Numbered from the stretch's first letter, positions 48,031-59,803 are shown. The stretch is 64,000 bases of DNA from Boswellia sacra (GCA_013180625.2 SNVD02006049.1:172984-236983); one strand, 5' to 3'. Notes: generated by a model from the sequence alone, not told the origin. Numbers and translations: made by a program.

Positions 48031-48757
48031 CAGTGGCGGAACTGTGTTATGGCCTAGGGGGACCAGGGCCCATCCAGGTTTTTGAAAATTTCTTAAATAG
48101 CCCTTGTGAATGGAAGGATTCTATGGCGAAGTCTTGGCCTCCCTAGATGTTTGAAAATTTTTATAATAAACCTTTAATCTTAAGCTTTCTATCACGAAAT
48201 TTCTTTCTGTCCTTCCATATTCATAGTCGCTTTGAGAATGACAGAATTACCATGTCATTTTAGATAGCCTCAAAAGTCTTTATGTCATTTAATTTAACTA
48301 ATTAAATAAAATTTTTTTAAGATTTTACTTACCTTTTGTCTAAGCAAATGATATTCTTATTAATTAAAAGAAACATAGATTGAAGATTTGAGTTAAAAAG
48401 TTTGTATAATATATTATTTTTTTGATAGACTTTTCAAAATTTATAATTATTCTTTTTTTTATAGTTTAGTTTATTGAGAGTTGATAATTTGTTCAAAAAA
48501 TATAGTGTTCCTTTTTTTTTTTTGAATTTATAAGAATTTGTACTATTGACAAACATTTATTTAAATTATTCAATTTATATTTATCTATAAGATTTTTAAA
48601 AAAAATTAAATTCTATATTTTGATGCATGATTAATTTAATAAAATTATCATGTTTTTGTTTTTTCTTTTACATTATACAAACTTAATAAAAAATTACTAT
48701 AATTTTATTCTTAATTGGGTCGGCCCCCCTAAGATCTAGATGTTGGGTCTGCCACTA
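48031..48757. mobile_element. hAT non-autonomous transposon
   Basis: The left terminus reads CAGTGGCGGAACTG; the right, reversed, reads TAGTGGCAGACCC. A perfect 8-bp duplication CAGACACC flanks it (48023-48030 and 48758-48765). The 727-bp interior is AT-rich with no transposase. An 8-bp duplication and CAGTGGCGGA-type ends are characteristic of hAT elements. Confidence 0.85.
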
Positions 48758-48765
48758 CAGACACC

Positions 48766-50880
48766 AAGCCAACAACACAAGGCAATTTCGGTCATTACAC
48801 GATATATTTGGTATATCATAAGGTTTTTAAAAAATTTACATAAAATTATAAATAAATATATAAAAGTTGTAAAAGAATCTTTTTATCATATTTATAATTT
48901 TTTTGTTTAGTTTACAATTTTTATATAAATATTTACAACTTTTGTACAAAATTTATAAAAATATACCACTATATCAGATATACCATAGTATTGTCCCAAT
49001 TCGATATCACGACTTTCAAATGTAATAAGTCATCCATGTGGCAATTAGCTATTGGCTTGGATAGAGCACATCTAAGTCAGTTACCTAATGACAAATGTGT
49101 CATTCCAATTAGCCAAATTGCATGATAACATGTCATTGTCAATTTTTTATTTCACTATTGATGCTTCACATGGTATATATGAGCTATGAAAAGCAAGACA
49201 ATTCAATGGGGTAGTACACTATATCCTAATTGATTAGGTTTTTAACTCTTGCACGACCTTAGTTTGACTATACTAAAATATCGCTTAACCACCTTCCAAA
49301 CACTATTTAAATGTATCAACACTTGAAGTCTGTCTAATCATTGACTTGATATTGGAGGATAAACACCAATAAAATCATTGGTGTTTTACTTTAACAGTGG
49401 TGGTTTTTGTTGATGCAGCAAATCAATACCAACAGTAATAGTACACGTGTCTAAGGAACCAATGAACTGCTATACTAAGTTAGGACCTCAATTCCCTGAA
49501 ACAACTATTGATTCTCTAACTCCAAGCAACCAATTTTCTCCTGGAACATGTTTCAACGAGAGACAGACCTGCAAGATAGTAGAAAGCATTAAGAGGAGTC
49601 GGTGTTTCCCTGCGTAGGCCCTTTGACGCTCAAGTTAGCGTGATTCATGGTAATGACCAGTGGAAATATAAAACAAAGGTAAGGTCTATTTAGGGAATGG
49701 AACAAGGGAGGAATGTATAGTAATGAAACAATAGTTGGTCACCAAGGAGGATGTAATTGAATCTTGTCTCTGTGATGACCCACGGTTTCTAAGAGAGATT
49801 CCTAGGATCAAAACAAAGGAGATCCCATGCCTTGTCCAAACCTTAATTATTGTTTTTATACCTCTTTCTAAACATGTGTGAGTGATCTGGCCGCTCATCA
49901 TATGCTCGATGAGCTGCTGGATGGAATTTTTATTCTTCAAGTTGTACTTGATATGTTATTGAATTCCAAGCAGACACGTGGTTGAGGGGACCATTCTACT
50001 GACATATGCAGATTTTGTGCTCTTGGCACACCTGGTTCCACACTCTTTTCTCAGAAGTGTGCATGCTGCTATAGCGCCGTCCGCTTTTGGCGTCTTATGC
50101 CTAGTTGGCTATATGAAGTTCAGATATGTGAAGTGCTTAATCAATCTTTGTAGCGTTTGCGTTGCTTCGATTTAGGGGACGAGGGAAACTTGAGGGTAAA
50201 TTTCTGAGATGAGACGATCCATATAGCCTCTCAAGGGTAATTTGGTCCTTTTTTAGAAAGTGATATTTTTCCCTCTGCAATTTTGTAGCTTGAAAGGAAG
50301 AATAAATGACTAGTTGAAGGACCTCGATTTGAGATCTTATTAAGTGGGTCGTTAAAGACAATTGCCAAAATTTCTTTAGAAGCTTGAAGGTCTTGTTTAG
50401 TCTTTCTATTATCTATCTACTTATTCATTAGTTAGTTTTTGTTTCATCTTCTCCATAAGAGTGCTTTAATACGTTTCATTTATGCATTAGGGCTTTGGTA
50501 TGTGTCACGTACCATCTTTGTACACAATTTCTTGTATATATTAATTAGACTAAAGTATATATATGATACAAATATAAAAATGTTTAGGCAAATATATATA
50601 TTACCATTAATAGTTTATATAGAGGTTTAATTATATTGTGAGTTTTACAAACACTATCTCTAAAAAATTGTATGTCATGATCATCCGTTAAATGTCGGAT
50701 ATTATCAACCACTGTCTAATATATTTATTGATCGTTATTGTGGATCATATTTTGTAGACCCATCTAAGTAGACCCAAAATACCCTCCTAAATACAATCAA
50801 ATAATTTTTTGCAAGCTTGTAATATTTCAAAAAAGAAAAAAAGAAATCTTTGAATGAGCCAAAAGCATGATAATAAGGTA
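48766..50880. other. AT-rich intergenic DNA, no gene recognised
   Basis: 48786-48985 has loose inverted symmetry (GATATATTTGGTATATC and ATACCACTATATCAGATATACC). It may be a worn MITE. The rest holds only short frames that I do not recognise. Confidence 0.5.
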
Positions 50881-50920
50881 CGGAGGGAATGATCATGCAA
50901 GTGAAGTTAGAAGCCTCCGC

Positions 50921-51567
50921 TTGGGGCTCAAGTCGTTGAGTTTACCTCAGCTTGAGCCTCAAGTTATTGAGTTTACCTCAGCTTAACTCTCAAGTCATTG
51001 AATTTAAATTAGCTTGAGCCTCAAGTCGTTGAGTCTCAAGTCATTGAATTTACCTTAGCTTGAGCCTTAAGTCATTGAATTTACCTTAGCTTGAGCCTCA
51101 AGTCGTTGAGTTTACCTCAGCCTGAGCCTAAAGTCATAGAATTTACCTCAACTTGAGCCTCAAGTCATTGAATTTACCTTAGCTTGAGCCTCAAGTCGTT
51201 GAGTCTCAAGTCGTTGAGCCTCAAGTCATAGAATTTACCTCAACTTGAGCCTCAAGTCATTGAATTTACCTTAGCTTGAGCCTCAAATCATTGAATTTAC
51301 CTTAACTTGAGCCTCAAGTCATTGAATTTACCTTAGCTTGAGCCTCAAGTCGTTGAGTCTCAAGTCGTTGAGTTTACCTCAGCTTGAGCCTCAAGTTATT
51401 GAGTTTACCTCAACTTGAGCCTCAAGTCATTGAATTTAACTTAGCTCGAGCCTCAAGTCGTTAAGTCTCGAGTCCTAGAATTTACCTCAACTTAAGCCTC
51501 AAGTCGTTGAATTTAACTTAGCTTGAGCCTCAAGTCGTTGAGTCTGCTTCAACTTGAGCTTCAAGTC
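50921..51567 (+). repeat. Minisatellite, ~31-bp unit, about 20 copies
   Basis: The unit is TTGAGCCTCAAGTCATTGAA plus TTTACCTTAGC. Two variants alternate: one with GTCGTTGAGT...CTCAGC, the other with GTCATTGAAT...CTTAGC. Some units are cut to 15 bp (GAGTCTCAAGTCGTT). Each unit has a small inverted repeat, CTCAAGTCGTTGAG. It lies upstream of the TATA box, in the promoter part (U3) of the Tat LTR. Confidence 0.9.
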
Positions 51568-51756
51568 CGCACACCTTCAATGTCTATCTTGGCAACAAGA
51601 TTCATATTAGCTAGACCACGTGGCAGCTCCGAAATAACTCAAAATAAAGGTTGTGGATCCCTTTCATAAATCATCTAGAAGGTTACCCAACCCCTCAAGA
51701 TCATGACAACTCGGATCAACGGATGGTCAGGATCTAGGTTATGAATCAGGTTTGCC

Positions 51757-51764
51757 TATAAAAA
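51757..51764 (+). promoter_or_regulatory. TATA box of the Tat LTR
   Basis: TATAAAAA in the context TGCCTATAAAAACCC, about 820 bp before the LTR end. Transcription would start about 30 bp downstream, just 3' of the minisatellite region. Confidence 0.65.
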
Positions 51765-52579
51765 CCCATTTATGCCTCCAAGGCAGGGAGGAGTGAGAGA
51801 TAATTCCTAGAAAGATTTTGAGAACAGCCACTGAGTCTTCACTCTTCATTCTATTCTCCCTTTATTACTGTTCTATTACCCCCACTCACACAAAATACAC
51901 TAAAATACCTATTTTTCTTGATTCTTCACCATATGTAGAATCCTCTAACTAACTTGAGCGTCGGAGGGTCTACGCCTGTGAAAAATCTGTCAACCCTTGA
52001 CATTTTATTGTGTTGCAGTTGTGGGAGAAGCTTTCAGCTACAAAGGCACCAACCGCCGCCATGAATATACCTTGAAGCAACCAGGGGGCCAAAGGTGGAA
52101 GGGAACAAAGGGTTCGCTGTCACTTTCAACCATCAAGAGATTGTCCCTGCGCTTTCACAACCATCCTTTTCGTCTTGTTAGTGGTTGTCTCCTGATCTTC
52201 GGAGGTTTGTCTGAAGCTATACCTGTGCCTTTAATCTTTCATTATCTCTCTCTTGCTTTAATCCTGGGTTAAACCTTAGGACTTTGGTTGGCATTGCCAT
52301 TGCTTGCTTGAAACTCATGTCTTAGAGCCTGAAGATTTGTCTAGCCATATTCTTTGTAATTGGTCTAGTCCTAATTAAGTCTTAAGTGCTGTTAATTTGC
52401 ATCCACTACTTTGTTCTAAGCCATTCCTCCAAAACTGGATTAATACATGCTTAGCATAAAGTCTCTATACTTCCATTTCCATCAACACAAAACAAACACC
52501 AAGGGTTGTCTAAGTCATTCATTGCAAAATCTCCTTACGTGTCTAATCTTGGTTGTAGCCATTTTTTGGTAACAACATT

Positions 52580-52597
52580 TGGCGCCGTCTGTGGGGA
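52580..52597 (+). other. Primer binding site of the Tat element
   Basis: TGGCGCCGTCTGTGGGGA, two bases after the LTR. This is the common plant Ty3/gypsy tRNA-primer site form. I do not assign the tRNA. Confidence 0.85.
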
Positions 52598-52676
52598 CCG
52601 ACATTGGTCAGTGTTCTCGATTTTAGTTAAGGTGTGCAAACACAATTTTATCCTCTAAAATTTTCTTTGAAACTTT

Positions 52677-54407
52677 TTGGAAATGGATGGTGCGGAGGCT
52701 AGTGTCACCAATAGCTTGCAGCCAGCTGCTGGGTCTAAGAACACCAGGCAAGTCATGACGAGACAAGCCACTCAGAATCAAAGAATAGAAGGTATGGAAG
52801 CCGAAATGAAAGGTCTCAAAGAGGATAATGCTCGATTGAAAGCTGTGCTCAATGAGTTGATGGGAAAGGGAAAGATCCCAAACACAATCTCAAATACAAA
52901 CCTAAACACAACACTTAACCACCACCTAACAAACCTCGTTACCCAGCCCATACCTAACCAACATCCCATGCTAGAATCCCTAGCACCCAACTATGGAGCT
53001 TATATGGAAGGCCCTAGCCAACAACCCCACCAAAATATTGATCGAACACTCCAAGCCACAGATAAAGGAGGCCTAAACCAATACCCCAATCCCAACCAAG
53101 CAGTAAATTTGGGAGGTCCCGCTCTAGGTGATGGAAGAAACGAGCCCGATTGTCAGAGTCGTACTGCAAGTTCTAGGCCTCATGCGAATACGCCACCTAG
53201 AAATCTGCTTGAAGGCGGGCATGGACATAATAATGGTGGTCACCAGCTGGACAATCCCAACCAACAAATGGGAGGACATCATTTGAGGCCTGAAATCCAT
53301 TCCCATTGCTACAACGGAACAACTCACTTTGAGCATTATGTAAGAAACCATGAACACCATGGGCATCATAATTACCACCGGGAAGGGCATCATATTCATC
53401 ACAATGCGGGAGACCATCTTCTCACCCAACAAGAGTTAGAGCTTAGGGAACTAAAACGAGAGATGGCTCTTTTCAAATAGGCGCAAGCAGGAGGAAATCC
53501 TAGTTTTGCACCCGAGTTCACTTTGAACTCACCTTTTCCAGATGTAATAGCAAGGTACCCTTTCCCTCCCAACTTCAACTTGCCAGCCTTGAATTCTTAT
53601 GATGGTCAAAAAGATCCCCTTGAACACTTGGAAGCCTTCAATGCATGCATGGCTGTATACAATCCCACTGACGCTATGTCTCGTAAAGCCTTCTCACTCA
53701 CACTTACAGGACCAGCTAGGCAATGGTTTAGGTCTTTGGGAGCAAACTCTATAACCACATTTCAACATTTCTGTGATCAGTTCTTGAGTTACTTTAGGGC
53801 ATCAAGGAATATTCGCAAGCATAGCCACATGTTGGAAAACGTTAAGCAAAAGGAGGGGGAGTCCACATTAGAATATGTCAATCGCTATCATAGTGAGGTG
53901 ACGAGTTTGGGGGCATTCAAGGATTCCACCACCTTGAGTTCGTTCATGAATGGACTTAAGCTTAATAGGATTTGGAGATACTTGTCTGATTTTCTAGCTA
54001 CTAGGTATGAGGAAGCTTACTATACTGCCGTAAACATGGCTAGAACAGATGAAGCTTTCAGTCAAAGGGTGCAAGATGACAAAGGTAGTTCTGCAGGCCA
54101 CAAGAAGCAAAATGGACAACCTACGAAATCTAAGCAAGATCAATCTAAGAATAGGCAATTCATTGAAAAGCAACAATCGAGTCCAAGACGGTCAGAATTA
54201 CCCCAACCGTAATACAGGAGGCCCCAACCACCACTTCTGCGAAGACTGGAGATTCAATATGCTGATAACTATAGATCAGCTAATTACCAAGCAAACAATT
54301 ATAGAACAGGCCATTATCAAGAAGTAAATCACCAAGACTATAAGCCACGTGCGAGGTTCGTCAAGTACACGACTCTCAATAGCAGAAGGGAAGAGATCTT
54401 TGTAGCA
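52677..54407 (+). pseudogene. Gag of the Tat element, with stops
   Basis: The N-terminal part (52677-53480, 267 codons) has a coiled coil (MEAEMKGLKEDNARLKAVLN, about residues 40-60) and an Asn/His/Pro-rich region. A TAG at 53478-53480 interrupts the frame where this lineage usually has Gln. The next part (53523-54212) holds the Retrotrans_gag domain: LPALNSYDGQKDPLEHLEAF, then LTGPARQWFRSLGANSITTF and EGESTLEYVNRYHSEV. Another stop lies at 54210-54212 before the pol-side frame. All parts are in one frame, as expected for a single Gag-Pol polyprotein. Confidence 0.88.
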
Positions 54408-56414
54408 ATGCGTGCATCAGGCTTGTTCAGAAAACCGAGGCCTATCAAGACAGAACCTGCGAGGTTGGATCAATCCAAGTATTGTGACTTCCATGAGAGC
54501 TTCGAACACAACACTGTGGATTGCTATGAATTGAGGGACCAAATTGAGGAGTTGGTTAGGGCTCGAGAGTTACAGGAGTTCGTCGAGCAAGTCTGTGAAG
54601 CTTACAAATATAAAGCAATCAAAGATGGCAAAAGACCTGCGCATGTAGAGAGTGATGTGAATGAACAACCCAAGATCCAGAGGATAACCACTATTTCGGG
54701 TGGGGCCAATCGAACTGGGGACTCCAATAATTCAAGGAAGAACTATGCAAGAAGGTTTGATAAGGAGATTTTTATGGCAAGTTCAAGCAGAAGGTCAACT
54801 ACGATCCATGCCCCAATCATGTTCTCAGATGATGATGCTAGGGGTGTAGTTCATACACATGAAGATGCACTGGTGGTTACAATGATGATCGCTAATTTTG
54901 AATGCCAAAGGATTTTGATAGACACAGGCAGCTCTGTTAATGTTCTATATAATGATGCCTTTGACAGGATGGGGCTCAAGGAGTCACAGTTACGTCAGAT
55001 CCAAACTTCGTTAGTAGGATTTGCTGGAGAAAGAGTCAATTCTCTAGGTTCTATTTATCTACCTGTCAAGGCTGGAGATGGAAGACCCGACACAACCATT
55101 ATGATAGAATTCACTATTGTTGATAGGCCAAGTGCCTATAACGTGATATTAGGGAGACCATTCTTATATGAGACAAAGGCAGTAATTTTAATTTACTGTC
55201 AAAAGTTGAAGATTCAAATGAGTGACGGAGTTGGGGTCATGGCCAGTGACCAACAAGCCTCTAAAGATTGTTATGAGGTGTCTGTCAAACCATGCCATAT
55301 GGTTGTTGGGACTTTAACCGATGATAAGCCTAGTTTGATAACTACTGGATCTCCTACAAGAAGTGATGAAGAGGCATGTGGTGAATTAGATCCTCGAGAT
55401 AGGAGGCATGAACAACAGGCAGAACCATTTGAAGAAATGAAGTTGTTTCACTTGGACCCAGATAATGAAGATAGGTCAGTAAGATTGGGGACTCGACTAT
55501 CGCCTTCATTACAACTTAAGTTACAAGATCTGTTGACAGATTATAGAGATGTCTTTGCATGGAGCCATGATGACATGCTAGGCATCAACCCATCATTGAT
55601 TTGTCACCGTTTGAACATCAACCCAACAATGAAGCCGATTAGGCAGAAGAGGCGAGCTTATGATGCAACACGTTATGAGGTAATGGCAATTGACGTAGAC
55701 AAACTTCTGCAAGCCAATTTCATTCGAGAAGCTAACTACCCTAGTTGGCTGGCTAACCCTGTTCTTGTGCAAAAACCTAATGGTAAGTGGAGAATGTGTA
55801 TAGATTTCACTGACCTAAACAAAGCCTGCCCCAAGGATAGTTTTCCACTACCAAGAATAGACCAACTTGTGGACGCCACAGTAGGCCATGAGTTAATGAG
55901 TTTCATGGACGCTTTTTCTGGCTATAATCAGATCAAGATGTTCCCACCTGATGAAGAGAAAACTACATTTGTTACAAATCGGGGATTATATTGTTACAAG
56001 GTCATGCCATTTGGCCTTAAAAATGCTGGAGCTACCTATCAAAGACTTGTGAACAAGCTTTTCAAAGAGCAAATTGGCAAGAACATGGAAGTTTATGTTG
56101 ATGATATGCTGACCAAGTCCACTATCGCAGAGAAGCACGTTGAAGACTTAAAGCAAATAGTTGAAGTATTGAGAAGGCATCACATGAAGTTAAACCTAGA
56201 GAAGTGTGCCTTTGGAGTGTCGGCTGGGAAGTTCTTGGGTTTCATGGTAAGCCAAAGAGGCATTGAAGCCAACCCAGATAAGATTCAAGCCCTTTGTAAC
56301 ATGGAATCCCCTAAGACACTCAAACAAGTGCAAATACTAACGGGAAGGTTGGCAGCCCTGAGTCGGTTCATTTCAAGGGCCACAGATAAGTCACACCCTT
56401 TTGTCAAAAAATGA
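54408..56414 (+). CDS. Protease and reverse transcriptase of the Tat element
   Basis: A 668-codon open frame. A zinc-knuckle-like CDFHESFEHNTVDC (about residues 26-40) precedes the aspartic protease (residues ~160-190, RILIDTGSSVNVLYNDAFD, catalytic DTGSS). The RT follows: KPNGKWRMCIDFTDLNKACP, then MSFMDAFSGYNQIKMFPPDE, MPFGLKNAGATYQRLVNKLF and the catalytic box YVDDM. The frame ends HPFVKK-stop through a one-base loss in an A run; RNase H continues in the next frame from 56411. Catalytic residues are intact, so this enzyme part decayed least. Confidence 0.93.
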   Translation: MRASGLFRKPRPIKTEPARLDQSKYCDFHESFEHNTVDCYELRDQIEELVRARELQEFVEQVCEAYKYKAIKDGKRPAHVESDVNEQPKIQRITTISGGANRTGDSNNSRKNYARRFDKEIFMASSSRRSTTIHAPIMFSDDDARGVVHTHEDALVVTMMIANFECQRILIDTGSSVNVLYNDAFDRMGLKESQLRQIQTSLVGFAGERVNSLGSIYLPVKAGDGRPDTTIMIEFTIVDRPSAYNVILGRPFLYETKAVILIYCQKLKIQMSDGVGVMASDQQASKDCYEVSVKPCHMVVGTLTDDKPSLITTGSPTRSDEEACGELDPRDRRHEQQAEPFEEMKLFHLDPDNEDRSVRLGTRLSPSLQLKLQDLLTDYRDVFAWSHDDMLGINPSLICHRLNINPTMKPIRQKRRAYDATRYEVMAIDVDKLLQANFIREANYPSWLANPVLVQKPNGKWRMCIDFTDLNKACPKDSFPLPRIDQLVDATVGHELMSFMDAFSGYNQIKMFPPDEEKTTFVTNRGLYCYKVMPFGLKNAGATYQRLVNKLFKEQIGKNMEVYVDDMLTKSTIAEKHVEDLKQIVEVLRRHHMKLNLEKCAFGVSAGKFLGFMVSQRGIEANPDKIQALCNMESPKTLKQVQILTGRLAALSRFISRATDKSHPFVKK

Positions 56415-56797
56415 GGCAAGGAAAGAATATGCAATGGACAACTGAATGTGAGGTTGTATTTCAACAGTTGAAGAATTACTTGGCAAGTCCTCCACTTCTC
56501 TCGACACCCCAACAGGGTGAGACACCCCAACAGGGTGAGACCCTATATTTATACTTAGTTGTTTCTGTGACTGCTGTAAGTTTAGTGTTGGTTCACGAGT
56601 CTAAAGGAATTCAGAAACCTGTTTATTACACCAGCAAGTCTCTTGTAGATGCAGAAACCCGTTACTCAGCACCAGAGAAATTAGCTCTTGCTTTAGTAGT
56701 TTCATCTAGAAAGCTCAGGCCTTACTTCCAAGCCCACTCAATTTGTGTAGTCACCGATCAACCTTTGAAGCAAATCTTACAAAAACCTGAACTTTAA
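56411..56797 (+). pseudogene. Ty3-type RNase H of the Tat element
   Basis: The frame begins RQGKNMQWTTECEVVFQQLK. It continues YLYLVVSVTAVSLVLVHESK, YYTSKSLVDAETRYSAPEKL and VVTDQPLKQILQKPEL, a normal Ty3 RNase H-like domain. A direct repeat of 15 bp (ACACCCCAACAGGGTGAG at 56505 and 56520) adds five residues. It ends at a TAA (56795-56797) before the usual GRLTKWSIEISEFDI linker, which continues in the same frame. In this lineage the domain is thought to have lost activity after the second RNase H was gained. Confidence 0.85.
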
Positions 56798-57007
56798 GGT
56801 CGCTTAACAAAATGGAGCATTGAGATAAGCGAATTTGACATCACGTTCTCTCCTAAAAGTGCAATCAAAGCTCAAGCAGTCGCCGAATTCATAGCTGAAT
56901 TCACCAACTGCTTAGAGGGGCGTGATGATAGAAAGCTGTTACCAAGGCAAGAAAGTGAAGTACCCCAACAAAATGCAAAAGCATCAGACAAACAAAACTC
57001 TCAATCC

Positions 57008-57493
57008 ATGGACAATCAAGAGATAGCAAGCTGGACATTGTATGTTGATGGAAGTAGTAATGAGAAAGGCAGTGGAGCAGGAGTTGTCTTGGTAAGCCCG
57101 GAAAACACAGAATTTTGTTATGCTCTAAAGTTTGGTTTTAAGGCTTCCAACAATGAAGCAGAATATGAGGCAGTTTTAGCTGGAATGAGACTAGCAAAAA
57201 ATTTGGCAGTTGAAAAACTGATCCTCAAAAGTGATTCACAAGTGGTTGTAAGCCAAGTGAATTCAGAATATCAAGCTAAGGGGAACAACATGACAGCTTA
57301 TCTCCAAATGGTCAATGAATTGAAGAAGCACTTCAAAGAATTAAAAGTAGAGAGAATCCCACGAGAAGAGAACCCACAGGCTGACTTTTTACCTAAACTA
57401 GCATCCTCTGCTGAAATCAAAATGTCTAAGATAGTCCCACTAGAGTTTATCCGAAACCAAGCATTCATCTTGATGATGCCATATTTGAGGTAA
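57008..57493 (+). CDS. Second (plant/archaeal-type) RNase H of the Tat element
   Basis: 161 codons: WTLYVDGSSNEKGSGAGVVL carries the first catalytic Asp. FGFKASNNEAEYEAVLAGMR carries the Glu, and KLILKSDSQVVVSQVNSEYQ the second Asp. IPREENPQADFLPKLASS carries the last (Asp after Ala). All four acidic residues are present. This extra domain between RNase H and integrase defines the Tat lineage. A frameshift near 57493-57518 separates it from integrase. Confidence 0.92.
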   Translation: MDNQEIASWTLYVDGSSNEKGSGAGVVLVSPENTEFCYALKFGFKASNNEAEYEAVLAGMRLAKNLAVEKLILKSDSQVVVSQVNSEYQAKGNNMTAYLQMVNELKKHFKELKVERIPREENPQADFLPKLASSAEIKMSKIVPLEFIRNQAFILMMPYLR

Positions 57494-57518
57494 AAGCGCG
57501 AATCAATCTCCAAGTTGG

Positions 57519-58751
57519 ATGGACCCTATCTTAGCTTATCTCACAACAAATGAGCTCCCAAATGACAAATTGGCGGTGAGGAAGCTTAAATATCGAGCTG
57601 CCAGGTATTCTCTAATTGATGATGTCTTGTACAAACGGGGTTATTCAATGCCTTATCTAAGGTGTCTCAATGATGAAGATGCTAACTACGTGTTGAGAGA
57701 AATCCATGAAGGAGTATGTGGAAACCATTCCGGAGCGAAGAGCTTAGCTTTTAAAGCTTTGAGGCAGGGTTATTACTGGCCTACCATGCATGCAGATGCA
57801 AAGGCCTTTGTAAGGGACTGTGACAAGTGTCAACGGTTTGCAAATATACCCAGACAACCACCTGAGAAGCTTACCTCATTAAGTAGCCCTTGGCCATTCG
57901 CTCAATGGGGCATAGACTTAATTGGCCCTCTCCCAACGTCTAAAGGCCAAGTGAAATTTGCAATAGTAGCTGTTCATTATTTCACCAAATGGGTTGAAGC
58001 CGAACCATTGGCGGCCATCACTGAAAAGAAGACCACCAACTTCATTTGGAGATCTCTTATTTGTAGATTTGGGATTCCACATACTATAATCACTGATAAT
58101 GGCAAACAGTTTGACAATGCCAACCTTAAGGAACTTTGTGAGCAGCTTGGCATCCATCATAAATTCTCCTCACCAGCCCACCCTCAAGCTAACGGGCAAG
58201 TGGAAGCAGTCAATAAGGAGATAAAGCATTTACTCAAAACAAAGCTAGAAGCACGCAAGGGGGCTTGGGCTGAAGAGCTTCACAATGTCTTATGGGCTTA
58301 TAGAACCACCCCTAGATCCACAACAGGAGAAACCCCTTATTCTTTATCTTTCAGGGTGGAAGCTGTAGTTCCAGTTGAAGTAGGAATGCCCAACCTTCGA
58401 AGAATTGCTCATGATCCGGAGGCTAATTCAGAACAACTCAGAATGTGTTGGGATTTGGTTGAAGAGGAGTGAGACATGGCACAAGTTAGATTGGCAGCTT
58501 ACCGACAAAGGGTGGCCAAGTTCTGCAATTCTAGAGTTAAGGCAAGAAAGTTTGAAGTTGGAGACTTAGTTCTAAGGAAGGTAATGTTAAACATGCAAGA
58601 ACCTGGAGTTGGAGTCTTAGGACCCAACTGGGAAGGCCCATACCGAGTGGAGCAAGTTCTTGGCTCGGGGGCTTATCGCCCGCTTCGAATGGATGGGACT
58701 AAGGTTAGGCATCCTTGGAATGCTGAACACTTGAAGAAATATTATCAATGA
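57519..58751 (+). pseudogene. Integrase of the Tat element
   Basis: The zinc-binding HHCC is visible (HEGVCGNHSGAKSLAFKALR, then CDKCQRF). The DDE core follows: WGIDLIGPLPTSKGQVKFAI, TDNGKQFDNANLKELCEQLG and AHPQANGQVEAVNKEIKHLL. The C-terminal GPY/F-like part reads PNWEGPYRVEQVLGSGAYR. One TGA (58470-58472) interrupts at EEE-stop-DMAQVRLAAYRQR, a site where related elements have Arg, one C-to-T change away. Without that stop the domain would be complete. Confidence 0.9.
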
Positions 58752-58784
58752 GAAATTTGAGCTTGGAAAGATGTTTTGGGTGCA

Positions 58785-59204
58785 GAATGATTCATATACT
58801 TATCTCTTACAAATAGCTACAAGCTATATTCTGAAGGCCTAAGTGCCTTTTTTCTCTTATTTCCACAAAGAGCCTGAGTGCTCTCTTTTATAAAGGACTA
58901 AGGTCCTTCTTCTCTCAATGAACTGAGACTCATTTAACAAATGTGAAACCCATTGAGGTATTATTCATATTATGGTATAAAGTACCACTTTGTTGAATGA
59001 TTCATATACTTATCTCTTACAAATATCTACAAGCTATATTCTAAAGGCCTAAGTGCCTTTTTTCTCTTATTTCCACAAAGAGCCTGAGTGCTCTCTTTTG
59101 TAAAGGACTAAGGTCCTTCTTCTCTCAATGAACTGAGACTCATTTAACAAATGTGAAACCCGTTGAGGTATTATTCATATTATGGTATAAAGTACCACTT
59201 TGTT
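58785..59204 (+). repeat. Tandem duplication, 210-bp unit, in the Tat 3' UTR
   Basis: Copies 58785-58994 and 58995-59204 start GAATGATTCATATACTTATC and differ at only a few bases. A partial third start (GAATGA) follows at 59205. Within each, short hairpins recur (AAGGCCTAAGTGCCTT, GAGCCTGAGTGCTC, AAGGACTAAGGTCCTT). Tandem repeats in the 3' UTR are known for Tat elements. Confidence 0.9.
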
Positions 59205-59803
59205 GAATGAGCTAAGGCTCAACTAAAAAAAAAAGAAAAAAAAAACCTTACACGATGCTATTTAAAAGCTAACCAGTGTGATTCTAAAGTGGCTTTTTTA
59301 AGGATAAAACTCCTTGAAGAAGCCAAGGCTATAAGTATATTGACTGATAGCCTAGCTTACCTTTTATTCCAAAGCAGCTCATCCTAAGATGACATGTTTT
59401 GAAGAAGTAGGCGTTGCTAGTACATTCACTAGTTAACGCAACTTATATCAATTGCTTATCACAACACAAGCAGCCTAAGTGTTATCAAGATATTGCAATT
59501 TTCTTTCAATATACTCTGAGAAAATATAATAATTTTGCTCTCATAGGGCAAATCGATATCATTAAAAAAAAAGGAATTCAGTTTTGATGCCAACATCTAG
59601 GATGCATAAAAAGCAAAATAAGATGGAGCTACCACCAATGGTGAGCATTAGCTTCAATAAGTCATCTATGGTAATAATATTTCACAACAAAGTCAAAGGT
59701 AGAATATCACAATAGGGTGAACTTAAGTTCAGAAGTTACACCTTTTTTACATATAAAGCCTAAGATAGCAAAGGAATGCTTAACAATCTTAATCTTGAAT
59801 AGG

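Larger units (their letters stand above)
50890..52577 (+). repeat. 5' LTR of the Tat element
   Basis: The right edge is firm: GGTAACAACA ends at 52577, two bases before the primer site. The left edge is uncertain because the 3' LTR is outside the window; a TG near 50891 is only a guess. It contains the 31-bp minisatellite, a TATA box (51757) and the CTTGAGCGTCGGAGGGTCTA block (about 51954), commonly seen in Tat-type LTR leaders. Confidence 0.65.

Noticed and set aside
50921..51567. CRISPR-like array
   Set aside because: The units are directly adjacent without unique spacers, vary in sequence and lie in a plant LTR. It is a minisatellite.
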